Origin: Hyphomonadaceae bacterium | GTDB taxonomy: Bacteria > Pseudomonadota > Alphaproteobacteria > Caulobacterales > Aquidulcibacteraceae | Assembly (NCBI GenBank): GCA_022841905.1 | Contig: JALHQO010000007.1 | Span: 62,001-126,000 of the forward strand | Length of the DNA: 64,000 nt | Direction: 5' to 3' | Shown here: positions 45,380 to 54,186 of the stretch, one piece after another | How positions within the stretch are numbered: the stretch's first letter is position 1 | How the letters are laid out: every line of letters starts with the position of its first letter | Position numbers and translations under genes: made by a program | Notes under the pieces: model-generated | Database searches by the model: none | Seen by the model: the letters and a program-made list of their open reading frames with translations, nothing else | What the model was told of the DNA's origin: nothing

Positions 45380-46120
45380 TCAGCACGAAATGCCGCCGTC
45401 CACCAGGATCACTTGTCCGGTGATGGAGGCGGCTTTGTCGCTCAAGAGAAAGCGCACGAGTTCGAACACGTCTTGCTCCGTCGCAAGGCGGCCTAGCGGC
45501 GTGCGGTTGACGATTTGCATCATTTGCGGCGGCGTCAGCGTCGAAGACATTTCGGTCGCGACGTAGCCGGGCGACACGCTGTTCACGGTGATCTGACGGC
45601 GGCCGAGTTCGCGGGCGAGTGCGCGCGTCAAACCATCCATGCCGGCTTTCGATGCGGAGTAGGCGGACATGCCGTTATAGCCGCGGGCGCCGATGATCGA
45701 GCTGATATTGATGATGCGGCCGCCGTCTTCGCGCTTCAGCAGATAGGGCGAGCAGGCACGGGCCATCTGGATGGCGCCAATCAAATTGATCTGGATCAGC
45801 TTTTCGCTCTCGATGTTCGGAAACGAGGCGAGGATGCCGGTGCGCGCGACGCCGGCATTGTTGACGAGACCATAAATGCCATCCTCGCCGGCCCATTCGC
45901 CGGCCGCTTTGACGAAGGCGTCGACCTGGTCGGCCTCTCCCACTTGCGCCGATTGCCAGAAGAAGTCGTCGCCGCCGAGGTCGGAGAGCTTGTCGATCGC
46001 GGCGGACTTGGAGCGGCTGCAGGTGGAGACACGATAACCGTCGGCCAACAGGCCCTCGATCATCGCGGCGCCGAGGCCGCGGCTGCCGCCAGTGACGATG
46101 ACGTGCCGACGTCCGCTCAT
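45380..46120 (-). CDS. Short-chain dehydrogenase/reductase (FabG-like)
   Basis: A 246-residue SDR: VIVTGGSRGLGAAM (NAD(P) site), NNAGVART, Ser in NISSIIGA, the YSASKAGM Tyr-Lys pair, and SPGYVATEM. ILVDGG closes the protein. FabG-type proteins reduce 3-oxoacyl-ACP. Its start overlaps the ligase stop by 4 nt (ATGA) and a dedicated ACP gene lies two genes away, so I infer that it reduces a carrier-bound acyl group before transfer to the polysaccharide. Confidence 0.88.
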   Translation of the reverse strand: MSGRRHVIVTGGSRGLGAAMIEGLLADGYRVSTCSRSKSAAIDKLSDLGGDDFFWQSAQVGEADQVDAFVKAAGEWAGEDGIYGLVNNAGVARTGILASFPNIESEKLIQINLIGAIQMARACSPYLLKREDGGRIINISSIIGARGYNGMSAYSASKAGMDGLTRALARELGRRQITVNSVSPGYVATEMSSTLTPPQMMQIVNRTPLGRLATEQDVFELVRFLLSDKAASITGQVILVDGGISC

Positions 46121-47415
46121 GACGTACCCTTTTTGCCGGACTCGCGTATGCTGATCTGATCGACGATCTTGACCACGCGCGGCACTTGATAAGACGCTAA
46201 CCCTTCGCGGCATGCGGCGAGAACCCGCGCACGCGCTTCGGCGTGATCCTGATCCGGCGCAAACACGATTTCTGCGCCGACGAGCGCGCCCGCGACCGGG
46301 TTCGGCACGCCGAACACCCGCGCTTCCAGCACGCCGTGTTGTTTCAGCAGGAACGTCTCCACCATAAGCGGATAAACCTTAGAACCGCCGACATTGATGG
46401 TGCTGTCCTGGCGCCCGAGGATGCGCACGCGGTCGTCCACGATCTCGCAACGATCCGCGGTGGAGAGCCAGCCGTCATTGAGCAGAGGCTGCGCTTCTTG
46501 ATCCAGATAGCCGCCCATCAGATTGGCGGACTTAATCTGAAGCAGGTCGTCCACGATGCGTAGCGCCACGCCTTGCGGCGGCGTGTCGAGCCAGGCTTTC
46601 GGGAAGCCTTCGCGTCCGTCATGCACCGCGAACACCACGCCGGCCTCGGTGGAGGCGTACATGTGCGTGATGCGCGCGGTGGGGAAGGCGGCTTTGAGGC
46701 GATCCAGTGTCGCCTGATCGGCCGCTTCGCCACCCAAGGTGATTTGCTTCAGCGCCAACTCTGCCGGGCGCGCGACCATCATGAAGGAGCGCCAGAAGGT
46801 CGGCGTGCCGCTGATCTGGGTGACGGCGTTGTCGCGCGCGGCTGCGTAGAAGCCGCCTGGCGTACGCTGCTCGGGCGCCACGATCAGGCCATGCGTGGCG
46901 ACGGCGGTTAGCTGCACTTGCAGGCCAGCGAAGCCGGTGGGCTGATAAGTCAGCAGCCACTTGCTCTCGGTCTGCGAGAACTTAGCGCTCGTACGCGCGC
47001 GGCTCATCAAGGCGTCCAGCGTGTGGGCGGCGATTTTTGGTTTGCCGGTGGTTCCGGAGGTCATCATGTAAATGCGCCGCGAGGGGGCGGGCGCTTCAAC
47101 GGCAATAAATGTATCGGTTTCGCCGATGCGCGCTTGCACGTCATACTGCGCCGCGATCTCGTCGATCGTCGTCGCCGGCAAATTGGTGTGGGCAATGAAG
47201 AGATCGGCGCCCGTCGCATCCGCCGCGCCTATGGCGCGCAGGATATCGATTGGATCGTCGCTCACCACCATCGCCCGCGTCACGCCGCGTGCATTGAAGG
47301 TGGCGGCGAGCTCGTTGACGCGCGCATGCACGTCGCTGCGGCTCAAGCAATTGGCCCCGCGCGCAACTAGGGCTGCGCCGGCATTCACATGGAGGGCCAG
47401 ACCGCGTTCGTTCAT
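46117..47415 (-). CDS. AMP-forming acyl/aminoacyl-carrier ligase
   Basis: A 432-residue, compact member of the ANL adenylating superfamily. Core motifs: MMTSGTTGKPKIAAHT (P-loop A3), GTPTFWRSF, ITLGGEAA, MYASTEAGVVFAV (A5), DGWLSTADRCEIVDDRVRIL (A7/A8) and a C-terminal domain ending IRESGKKGTS with a candidate A10 Lys. The N-terminal subdomain is short compared with acyl-CoA synthetases, as in DltA-like enzymes. It would load the adjacent ACP with an acyl or aminoacyl group. It is coupled on both sides by four-base overlaps. Confidence 0.88.
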   Translation of the reverse strand: MNERGLALHVNAGAALVARGANCLSRSDVHARVNELAATFNARGVTRAMVVSDDPIDILRAIGAADATGADLFIAHTNLPATTIDEIAAQYDVQARIGETDTFIAVEAPAPSRRIYMMTSGTTGKPKIAAHTLDALMSRARTSAKFSQTESKWLLTYQPTGFAGLQVQLTAVATHGLIVAPEQRTPGGFYAAARDNAVTQISGTPTFWRSFMMVARPAELALKQITLGGEAADQATLDRLKAAFPTARITHMYASTEAGVVFAVHDGREGFPKAWLDTPPQGVALRIVDDLLQIKSANLMGGYLDQEAQPLLNDGWLSTADRCEIVDDRVRILGRQDSTINVGGSKVYPLMVETFLLKQHGVLEARVFGVPNPVAGALVGAEIVFAPDQDHAEARARVLAACREGLASYQVPRVVKIVDQISIRESGKKGTS

Positions 47416-47657
47416 TTGACGTAGAGCTTCGCCATTTCACCGGCGGTGCGGAAGTCGATGAAGCCGTCTTGGAACGGGTCGAAGCCAACGCGCTCTTCCA
47501 TCTCGCGCACTAACATGGCGAGATCGAGCGAGTCGATCGGCAGTTCGCCGCCGAGCAATTCGGTGTCAGCGGTCACAGTCGGCGCTGGCAAGCCCTTATC
47601 GCTCATGATTTGTGTGATCGCTTTGCTGATCTCCGCTAGGATTTGGTCTTCAGTCAT
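47412..47657 (-). CDS. Acyl/peptidyl carrier protein
   Basis: An 81-residue acidic helical protein with the 4'-phosphopantetheine attachment Ser in GELPIDSLDLAMLVREME, the usual carrier layout of four helices. It is not the fatty-acid ACP (sequence differs from DSLD-T-V-EL). ATGA overlaps link it to the upstream SGNH gene and the downstream ligase gene. It is therefore a dedicated carrier for the acyl or aminoacyl group used by the MBOAT system. Confidence 0.9.
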   Translation of the reverse strand: MTEDQILAEISKAITQIMSDKGLPAPTVTADTELLGGELPIDSLDLAMLVREMEERVGFDPFQDGFIDFRTAGEMAKLYVK

Positions 47658-48727
47658 TGCGCGTGCGCTCCAGTCTCAGTCGGTTGCGCGGCTGGTTCGC
47701 ATTGAGCGCCTGGGCCGCGAAAAGCGTTAATGTCTGCCGCGAGTCGTTCCGAACGAAGCCTGCGGCCCTCAGCGTTTACGTGAAAGACGGTGTCGAAGAA
47801 AAAGGATTCGTCGTAAACGTAGTCGGCAGGTGCAGCGGGCACGGTGAGCCCGGCTTCGGTCAGCAGTCGGTGCACATTGTCGATGCCGGGCCGGTGCTGA
47901 TCGTAGAAGGTGCGGAGAAGTGGCGTGTAGGACACCATCACCCGCACGCCGCGTGTCTCCATGCTGGCGCTGAAGTCGCGCAACAGGCTGACAATGTCGG
48001 GATCGACCGGCGTGGCCGGATCGATGCCTTGCTCGCGTCCATACGGCCAGTCGACGCCGAGATGGCTGACGAGGTCGCCTTCGGCGTTGAAGCCGCTCAG
48101 CGTTTCGATCTCCATCGTCAGTTCTTCGAGCGTCGCCGGCTCATCTTCATCGCTCGACACTGCGTCGCGCAGACCGAAGGCGACGCCGCGGATGAGGCGC
48201 AGCAGCTTTTCCTGGGCGACGTAGGGCATCGCGCCCAAAACAGCGAGCTGTTGGCGCATGCTCAGGTACGCGAACGCTTGCGGATTGGCTTTGACGATCA
48301 ACAGCAGGTTAGAGGCTGTGCCATCCACTGGCTTAAAGAAGCTGTCATACTCAAGCGCGATGACGACCGTATCGCCGCGTCGCAGTGAAGGGCGCACTTC
48401 TTCGAGCATGTAACGCACGCCAAAATAGCCGTTCATGCCCATGTTCACGACCGGGCAGCCGGTCTCGGCTTGCATCTGCAATGTATCGATGCCGAAGGCG
48501 AGATTGGAGCCGCCGACGAGCACGATCTTAGGGCCGTCGAAAGAATCCAAGCGTTCGTGTTTCAGGAGCGTGGCTTCAGCGTAGTCGTTGCCCTCCGGAA
48601 TGAACGCGACGATGGCGAAAACCACAGCAGCGCAGAGTACGACGACGGCGAGCGCTTTGGCGCCCAGGCGTAGCGCGTTGAGGAGCCGGCGGCTCGGTTC
48701 GGTGGGCGGGGATGCAGGGGCGCTCAT
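47654..48727 (-). CDS. DltD/SGNH-like membrane-anchored partner of the MBOAT protein
   Basis: A 357-residue protein. ATG 48727 lies one base behind the MBOAT stop. One TM helix (about 26-48) leaves most of it in the periplasm. SGNH landmarks: KIVLVGGSNLAFGID (Ser), NMGMNGYFGVRY (Gly/Asn), YDSFF, VMVSYTPLLRTFY and the C-terminal Asp/His pair FFFDTVFHVNAEG. This matches the SGNH partners of MBOAT O-acyltransferases (DltD, PatB, AlgJ-type): they pass the acyl group to the polysaccharide. The exact activity is inferred. Confidence 0.8.
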   Translation of the reverse strand: MSAPASPPTEPSRRLLNALRLGAKALAVVVLCAAVVFAIVAFIPEGNDYAEATLLKHERLDSFDGPKIVLVGGSNLAFGIDTLQMQAETGCPVVNMGMNGYFGVRYMLEEVRPSLRRGDTVVIALEYDSFFKPVDGTASNLLLIVKANPQAFAYLSMRQQLAVLGAMPYVAQEKLLRLIRGVAFGLRDAVSSDEDEPATLEELTMEIETLSGFNAEGDLVSHLGVDWPYGREQGIDPATPVDPDIVSLLRDFSASMETRGVRVMVSYTPLLRTFYDQHRPGIDNVHRLLTEAGLTVPAAPADYVYDESFFFDTVFHVNAEGRRLRSERLAADINAFRGPGAQCEPAAQPTETGAHAQ

Positions 48728-48728
48728 A

Positions 48729-50198
48729 TCAGAACCGGAAATAGATGAATTGCTGGCCCGCGCCGTAGAAGGCGCCGAGCAGGACAACGGCGAGCGCGCA
48801 CGCATTGATCATCGCCCAGCGCACAGGGCCGGATGGGACGACTGCCGGCCGCTTTGCTGTCGCCGCGCGGCCTTGCATCAAATCGGCCGTCATCACCACC
48901 GCGATGCCAAGCGCTGAGAGAACAAGGCCGTCGGCGCCACGCGCGACGAAGGCGCGGACTGCATCGACAGCATCGCCCCAACCGGTGTGCAGGTGCGTGT
49001 ATATGTAAGCCGCATCACCAATGCTTTCGGCGCGGAAGAGCACGTAGGCCAAGCAGACCAGCAGGAATGTCACTCCGATCTTGAGGCCCCGATAGAAGGT
49101 GGGCGCCTTGTCGAGTTTGATCTGGCGCGCGAATTGGTTCCAAGGCTTCTGCAAGAGCAGCGAGACGACGATATAGAGGCCGTGCAGCGCGCCCCACGCG
49201 ACGAACGTCCAGGCCGCGCCATGCCACAGGCCGCTCACCAGAAAGGTGAGAAAGAGGCCGAACAGCGTCATCGTGAAGAATTTGAGCTTCAGGAATTTCT
49301 GGCGCGTCAGTGGCGTGTAGACGTAGTCCGTCAGCCACGTCGTCAGCGATATATGCCAGCGGCGCCAGAAATCTTGGATCGAGACGGCGAAGTAGGGGCG
49401 GTTGAAGTTCGGCAGCAATTTGTAGCCGAGGATCAGCGCGCAGCCGAGGGCGATGTCGGTGTAGCCTGAAAAGTCGCAATAGATCTGGAAGGCATAGAGG
49501 ACCGTGGCGATCGAGAGCGTTATGCCATCGACCGCTTGCGGATTGGCGTAGATGTCATTGACGAATGGCGCGATGCGGTCGGCAACGACGGCCTTCTTGA
49601 ATACGCCCCACAGGATGAGTTGCGCGCCAGCGGCAATGCGTGCGGCATCAAAGGCGTGCTCGACATGCAATTGAGGCAGCAGGTTCTTGCTGCGCTCGAT
49701 CGGGCCGGAGACGAATTTTGGGAAGAAGGTGACGAAGAGCGCAAATGCCCCGACATCGCGCTCGGCCTTTCCGCCGCGCATGACGTCGATCAGATAGCCG
49801 ATCAGCAGGAAGGTGTAGAACGAGACGCCGAGCGGCAGCAGCAGGTTCACTTCCGGCACAGCGTAAGGAAGTCCTAGCGAGCCGGCGATAGCGCGTGCGC
49901 TTTCGTTGAAGAAGTCAGCGTATTTGAAGGTGAAGAGGTTGGCGACGAGCAGAACAATGCCGAACGCCATCACGCGCTGCTTGGCCGGCTTTTCCGTCTC
50001 GCGGTCGATGCCGATGCCCGCGACGTAGGCAACCGCTGCTGCCGCGAGCACCTGGACAAGGTAAACGATGCCGCCCGCGGCGCAGAAATAGGCGCTCGCC
50101 GCCAACAGCCAGTGCTGGCGAAAGCGGCCCGGAATGAGAAAGTAAACCACCGCGACGATCGCGAAGAACGCGGCGAAGTGGGTCGAAATGAACGGCAT
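48729..50198 (-). CDS. MBOAT-family O-acyltransferase (AlgI/DltB type)
   Basis: A 489-residue polytopic protein; ATG 50198 follows GGGGAGAG. The AlgI/DltB landmarks are present: YFLIPGRFRQHWLLAASAYF, LPLGVSFYTFLLIGYLIDV, FVTFFPKFVSGPIERSKNLL, DIALGCALILGYKLLPNFNRPY, WRRWHISLTTWLTDYVYTPL and the catalytic His in VSGLWHGAAWTF. It moves an activated acyl group across the membrane. It is the first gene of a tightly coupled run (SGNH, ACP, ligase, SDR, GT87-like, GT2). Confidence 0.93.
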   Translation of the reverse strand: MPFISTHFAAFFAIVAVVYFLIPGRFRQHWLLAASAYFCAAGGIVYLVQVLAAAAVAYVAGIGIDRETEKPAKQRVMAFGIVLLVANLFTFKYADFFNESARAIAGSLGLPYAVPEVNLLLPLGVSFYTFLLIGYLIDVMRGGKAERDVGAFALFVTFFPKFVSGPIERSKNLLPQLHVEHAFDAARIAAGAQLILWGVFKKAVVADRIAPFVNDIYANPQAVDGITLSIATVLYAFQIYCDFSGYTDIALGCALILGYKLLPNFNRPYFAVSIQDFWRRWHISLTTWLTDYVYTPLTRQKFLKLKFFTMTLFGLFLTFLVSGLWHGAAWTFVAWGALHGLYIVVSLLLQKPWNQFARQIKLDKAPTFYRGLKIGVTFLLVCLAYVLFRAESIGDAAYIYTHLHTGWGDAVDAVRAFVARGADGLVLSALGIAVVMTADLMQGRAATAKRPAVVPSGPVRWAMINACALAVVLLGAFYGAGQQFIYFRF

Positions 50199-50413
50199 CA
50201 CTCTCCCCGCACTTATCTCTAAGCGTGTCACACCCGCGCTGCGCGCAAAATTCTAGCGCTCGGCGAAGGTCCCAAACTATTGAGAACGACGCTGCAACAC
50301 TCACGCCTCGCGGCCATGACGTATGCAAGCCGTAGTGCAATCTTAAAGCGCTCGCACACTGGCTGGCAATGCGACGCATCGCTATGGTGCGCGCTACTCG
50401 AGGAGGGCGTTTG

Positions 50414-51886
50414 GTGAATCGCGGCTGGCGACATGGGTTCGCGCGCATCGGCGCGCCTGCGCCGCTTGCGGCGCTGCTTGTGTTGCTGTTTGCGCTGTTC
50501 GGCGCGAGCTACGGCTATTTCCTGCAGAATGAGTATAGCTACAACGTCGTCTGTCGCGCCGGGCTCGCGGCCAACATCGTTCAGCATGGCCGTGTGGATA
50601 TCGATGCGTTCGAACACCTGACCGAAGACAAAGCTGTGCGCGACGGCGTTTACTATTGCGACAAGGCGCCGGGCATGAGCTTCCTCGCCTTGCCGGCCGC
50701 GTTCGTGTTCACACAATTCATCCCCATCGATCGCGAGGCGGCGGACGCGGACGGGCGGACCTGGCCGCTCTTTCTTTATCTGCTGACGCTGACGACGTCG
50801 GTGTTCTGGACGGCTCTGGCCGCCGTTGTACTCTTCGCTTACCTCAACGCCCGCACCGGCAGCCCGCGTGCGGCTTTGATCGGCGCGCTCGCCTTCGGGC
50901 TCGGGACCCCGATCTGGGGCTGGGCGACGTCGTATTTCAGTCATGCGGCGGCGGGCGCGTTTTTGCTGATGGCGTTCGTGGCGCTCGACACCGCCGCGCG
51001 GCGGATCGGAACGGAAAAGCCGCGTCTGTGGCTGGCGATCGCGGGTGGCCTGGCGCTGGGGACCGCCGTGTCGGTCGAATATACTTCGGCCATTCCCGCA
51101 GCAATCATTGGCGCGGTGGTTGGCTTCAGCCATCTTTCGCGCGAGCGCTTGGTCGCGCTGGTTCAGCTCTTTGCGGTGGCGTTGGCGGCGGCGGTAGTTG
51201 CGATCCTGCCCACGCTCGCTTACCACAACGCCGCCTTCGGCTCGCCCTTCACCACCGGCTATGGGTTCGCCGCTGTCTATGAAGAGACGCGTGCGGGGTT
51301 CTTTGGCGTGCGCCTGCCCGATGTGAGCCTGGTTGGCGAACTGTTGTTCGGCACGCGGCGCGGGCTCTTTTGGTACGCGCCCGTCGTGGCGGCGGCGATC
51401 TATGGAGCGTTCATCGCGTGGCGTAAGCCGGATGCGCGACCGGCCTTGTTGGTCTCGGGCCTCATCCTTGTGGCGTTTCTGTTCATCAATGCCGGCTTTG
51501 CCTATTGGCTCGGCGGTGCTTCGACAGGACCGCGCTATCTGACGCCCGCGCTGGGCTTTGCCGGCTTGGCGTTGGGCGTGAGCTGGCCGTCGCTCGGACC
51601 GGGGGCGCGGCGCATAGTGCTCGGCCTGTTGGTCCTCAGCGTCTTCATTAACCTCGCGGCCGTCGCGGGGAACATGACAGTCGACGAGACTATTGCGCAC
51701 CCATTGCTCGATAGTGTGCTGCCGAGTTTCTTTGCCGGCGAACTGCACCAGACCATGCTCTACAAAGCGCTGAAGCTGGACGGGCTCGTGACGCTGCTGC
51801 CCTTGTTGCTGATCTGGGCAGGCTTGGGCTGGCTGATTTGGCGCGGGATCCGTCGACTGGAAGCGGGCGGACCTGTATCGGCATAA
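50414..51886 (+). CDS. Polytopic GT-C-like membrane protein
   Basis: A 490-residue protein. GTG 50414 is chosen for GGAGGG 8 nt upstream. It has about 11 hydrophobic segments. The first periplasmic loop has NIVQHGRVDIDAFEHLTEDKA with acidic residues like the catalytic loop of GT-C glycosyltransferases, and GVYYCDKAPGMSFLALPAAF and a later NAGFAYWLGGASTGPRYLTPALG. I infer a polyprenol-linked-sugar transferase but family assignment is not firm. It is divergent from the MBOAT gene across 215 nt and precedes the ManC-like gene by 44 nt. Confidence 0.78.
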   Translation: MNRGWRHGFARIGAPAPLAALLVLLFALFGASYGYFLQNEYSYNVVCRAGLAANIVQHGRVDIDAFEHLTEDKAVRDGVYYCDKAPGMSFLALPAAFVFTQFIPIDREAADADGRTWPLFLYLLTLTTSVFWTALAAVVLFAYLNARTGSPRAALIGALAFGLGTPIWGWATSYFSHAAAGAFLLMAFVALDTAARRIGTEKPRLWLAIAGGLALGTAVSVEYTSAIPAAIIGAVVGFSHLSRERLVALVQLFAVALAAAVVAILPTLAYHNAAFGSPFTTGYGFAAVYEETRAGFFGVRLPDVSLVGELLFGTRRGLFWYAPVVAAAIYGAFIAWRKPDARPALLVSGLILVAFLFINAGFAYWLGGASTGPRYLTPALGFAGLALGVSWPSLGPGARRIVLGLLVLSVFINLAAVAGNMTVDETIAHPLLDSVLPSFFAGELHQTMLYKALKLDGLVTLLPLLLIWAGLGWLIWRGIRRLEAGGPVSA

Positions 51887-51930
51887 TAAATGCGTCCATG
51901 ATGCGACTCGGACCCAAGGCCTGACTGCGA

Positions 51931-54075
51931 ATGGCGTGTTACCCGGTAATCATGTGCGGCGGCTTGGGCGTGCGCCTGTGGCCCGCATCGCGCCCGGCGC
52001 GCCCGAAGCAGTTCATTCCGCTGATCGGTGAGCGATCGCTGTTTCAGGAGACGGCGCTGCGTGTCGCCGGCATCGCTGGCGCCCGCGAGTTGGTGATTGT
52101 CGCCGGCGCTGCGCATGCGGATATCATTCGCGCGCAACTCGCCGACATTGGCGTTAACGCAACCATTCTTCTCGAACCCGAAGCGCGCGACTCCGGCGCT
52201 GCGATCGCCGCAGCAAGTGCGTGGATCGTCGCGCGCGATGCGGAGGGCGTCGCGCTCATCGTCGCCTCCGACCATCACGTGCCAGACGCCGCCGCCTTCC
52301 GCACCGCCGCTGCGACCGCGGTGGAAGCCTCGCAAGCCGGCTACATCGTCACTATGGGCGTCACGCCGAGTGGGCCGAACACTGCTTACGGTTATATCGC
52401 GCCGGGCGATGCAGTCGGCGGCGCGCGCAAGGTAGCCGCTTTCGTGGAGAAACCGGACGCTGCGACGGCCGAGACCTACATCGCTAAAGGCTATCTTTGG
52501 AACAGCGGCAATTTCGTCGCCCGCGCCTCGGTCTTGCTCGATGAATTGGATCGCCATGCGCCGGAGATCGCCGCCGCTGCGCGGCGCGCAGTTGCTGAGG
52601 CGAACGAGAATGACGGCGTTGTGCTGCTGACCGGCGCTTTTCGCTCTGCGCCGAAAATCTCGATTGATTATGCGGTGATGGAAAAAACTGAGCACGCTGC
52701 CGTTCTGCCGGTCAGCTTTGCCTGGACTGATCTCGGCGCTTGGGATGCGGTGTGGAGTGCGCGCGAGAAGGATGGGCGGGGCAACGCCGAGCGCGGCGAA
52801 GTTACGTTGCAGGATGCGGAGAATGTTCTGGTCAGCGCGGCGCCGGGGGTGCGCGTTGTGGCGATTGGCGTGAGCGATGTGGCGATCGTCGCCGAAGCTG
52901 GCCAAGTGTTGGTTTGCGACCTCGCATCTAGCCAAAGCGTAAAAACCGTCGTCGATGCACTGAAAGCAAAAGGCGAGGACGTCGCGCCGGCGCCGTTTGA
53001 GGATTTGGCTGGCGCCGCGCGGTGGTTTGATCGCTGGCTTAGGCTCAGTGCGCTGCCGTTCTGGTGCAGCGTCGGGCTCGATCACGCGCGTGGCGGCTTC
53101 CATGAAGCGGTTTCGCTCGATGGCGCGCCGCTCGATTTGCCGCGCCGCATGCGCGTGCAGGCAAGGCAAGCGTATGTGTATGCGCAGGCGGGGCAAATGA
53201 ACTGGCCGGGGCCGTGGCGGCAAGCGGCGCAGCATGGGCTCGATTATTTGGAGGCAGCGTACAAGCGTCCGGACGGGCTTTATCGCACGCTGGTCGCCGC
53301 CGACGGCGCCACGATCGATGAAACCGCGATGCTCTACGATCAGGCGTTCGTGCTGCTCGCGTTGGCGGCGCTGAAGCAAGCTGGCGCGAGCGGCCCTTGG
53401 GGGGCGCACGCGGAAACACTGCGCGGCGCGATCGAGCGTCATCGCCACGCGGATGGCGGCTTCCGTGAATCGCCGCCGCACCCGTTCCAAGCCAACGCGC
53501 ACATGCATTTGTTCGAGGCGGCGCAAGCGTGGAGCGAAGCAGCTGGCGGCCCTGCATGGGGCGCGCTCGCGGATGAGATCGCGCAGCTGGCGCTGACCTG
53601 CTTTGTCGACGCTGAAGGCGGTTTTGTGCGTGAGTTCTTCGATGCGTCCTGGGCGCGCGCTACTGGCGACGAAGGACGCCATCTTGAGCCCGGTCATCAA
53701 TTTGAGTGGGCCTGGCTGTTTGCGCGTGCGGGTCACGAGGCGGCGGCGCGGAAGCTGTTTGCGGCGGGCGTGCGCGGCATCGATCCCCGCCGAAACGCTG
53801 CCGTCGATGCGGTCTGGGACGATTTCTCTACGAAGGCGCCAACGGCGCGGCTTTGGGTTCAGACCGAGTATCTGAAGGCCGCTTTGATCCTGGGCCAGGA
53901 ACAGCACGCGCTGGCCGCCGCCAAGACGTTTTGGCGCTATCTGCAAACGCCCGCGCCAGGGCTTTGGTACGACACGCTCAAGCCTGACAACACATTTGTG
54001 GATGAGCCTGCGAGCGCCAGTTCATTCTATCACATCATTACGGCGATCAGGGCGCTCGGCGCTATTTACAATTAA
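51931..54075 (+). CDS. Fused mannose-1-phosphate guanylyltransferase and AGE-family epimerase
   Basis: A 714-residue fusion. Residues 1-345 are a type II MPG: VIMCGGLGVRLWPASRPARP then PKQFIPL (nucleotide loop), LIVASDHHV, FVEKPDAATA and WNSGNFVARAS. Residues 350-714 are an (alpha/alpha)6 AGE-like barrel: SVGLDHARGGFHEAV, DLPRRMRVQARQAYVYAQAG, DQAFVLLALAAL, EPGHQFEWAWLFARAG and TEYLKAALIL. It lacks the usual cupin PMI domain of ManC/AlgA, so the AGE part may isomerise mannose-6-phosphate/fructose-6-phosphate. It would supply GDP-mannose for the locus. No phosphomannomutase gene lies nearby. Confidence 0.9.
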   Translation: MACYPVIMCGGLGVRLWPASRPARPKQFIPLIGERSLFQETALRVAGIAGARELVIVAGAAHADIIRAQLADIGVNATILLEPEARDSGAAIAAASAWIVARDAEGVALIVASDHHVPDAAAFRTAAATAVEASQAGYIVTMGVTPSGPNTAYGYIAPGDAVGGARKVAAFVEKPDAATAETYIAKGYLWNSGNFVARASVLLDELDRHAPEIAAAARRAVAEANENDGVVLLTGAFRSAPKISIDYAVMEKTEHAAVLPVSFAWTDLGAWDAVWSAREKDGRGNAERGEVTLQDAENVLVSAAPGVRVVAIGVSDVAIVAEAGQVLVCDLASSQSVKTVVDALKAKGEDVAPAPFEDLAGAARWFDRWLRLSALPFWCSVGLDHARGGFHEAVSLDGAPLDLPRRMRVQARQAYVYAQAGQMNWPGPWRQAAQHGLDYLEAAYKRPDGLYRTLVAADGATIDETAMLYDQAFVLLALAALKQAGASGPWGAHAETLRGAIERHRHADGGFRESPPHPFQANAHMHLFEAAQAWSEAAGGPAWGALADEIAQLALTCFVDAEGGFVREFFDASWARATGDEGRHLEPGHQFEWAWLFARAGHEAAARKLFAAGVRGIDPRRNAAVDAVWDDFSTKAPTARLWVQTEYLKAALILGQEQHALAAAKTFWRYLQTPAPGLWYDTLKPDNTFVDEPASASSFYHIITAIRALGAIYN

Positions 54076-54186
54076 CGCGCCGCTCGCCAACAAGGCGCCG
54101 CGCGCGTTTCTCTCCGCCCGCGCGTAAGGGCTCGCGTTTCGCCAGCTTGGCGTGACATAGACGGCGTTTGATCAAGGCGGCGGGCG

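Noticed and set aside
51760-53946. A 728-codon open frame on the minus strand.
   Set aside because: It lies opposite the ManC/AGE gene, whose motifs are clear. The antisense product is Arg/Ala-rich with no recognisable domain, as is usual for shadows in high-GC DNA. The same holds for 50228-51748, 15396-16757, 22996-24162 and 7272-8684.
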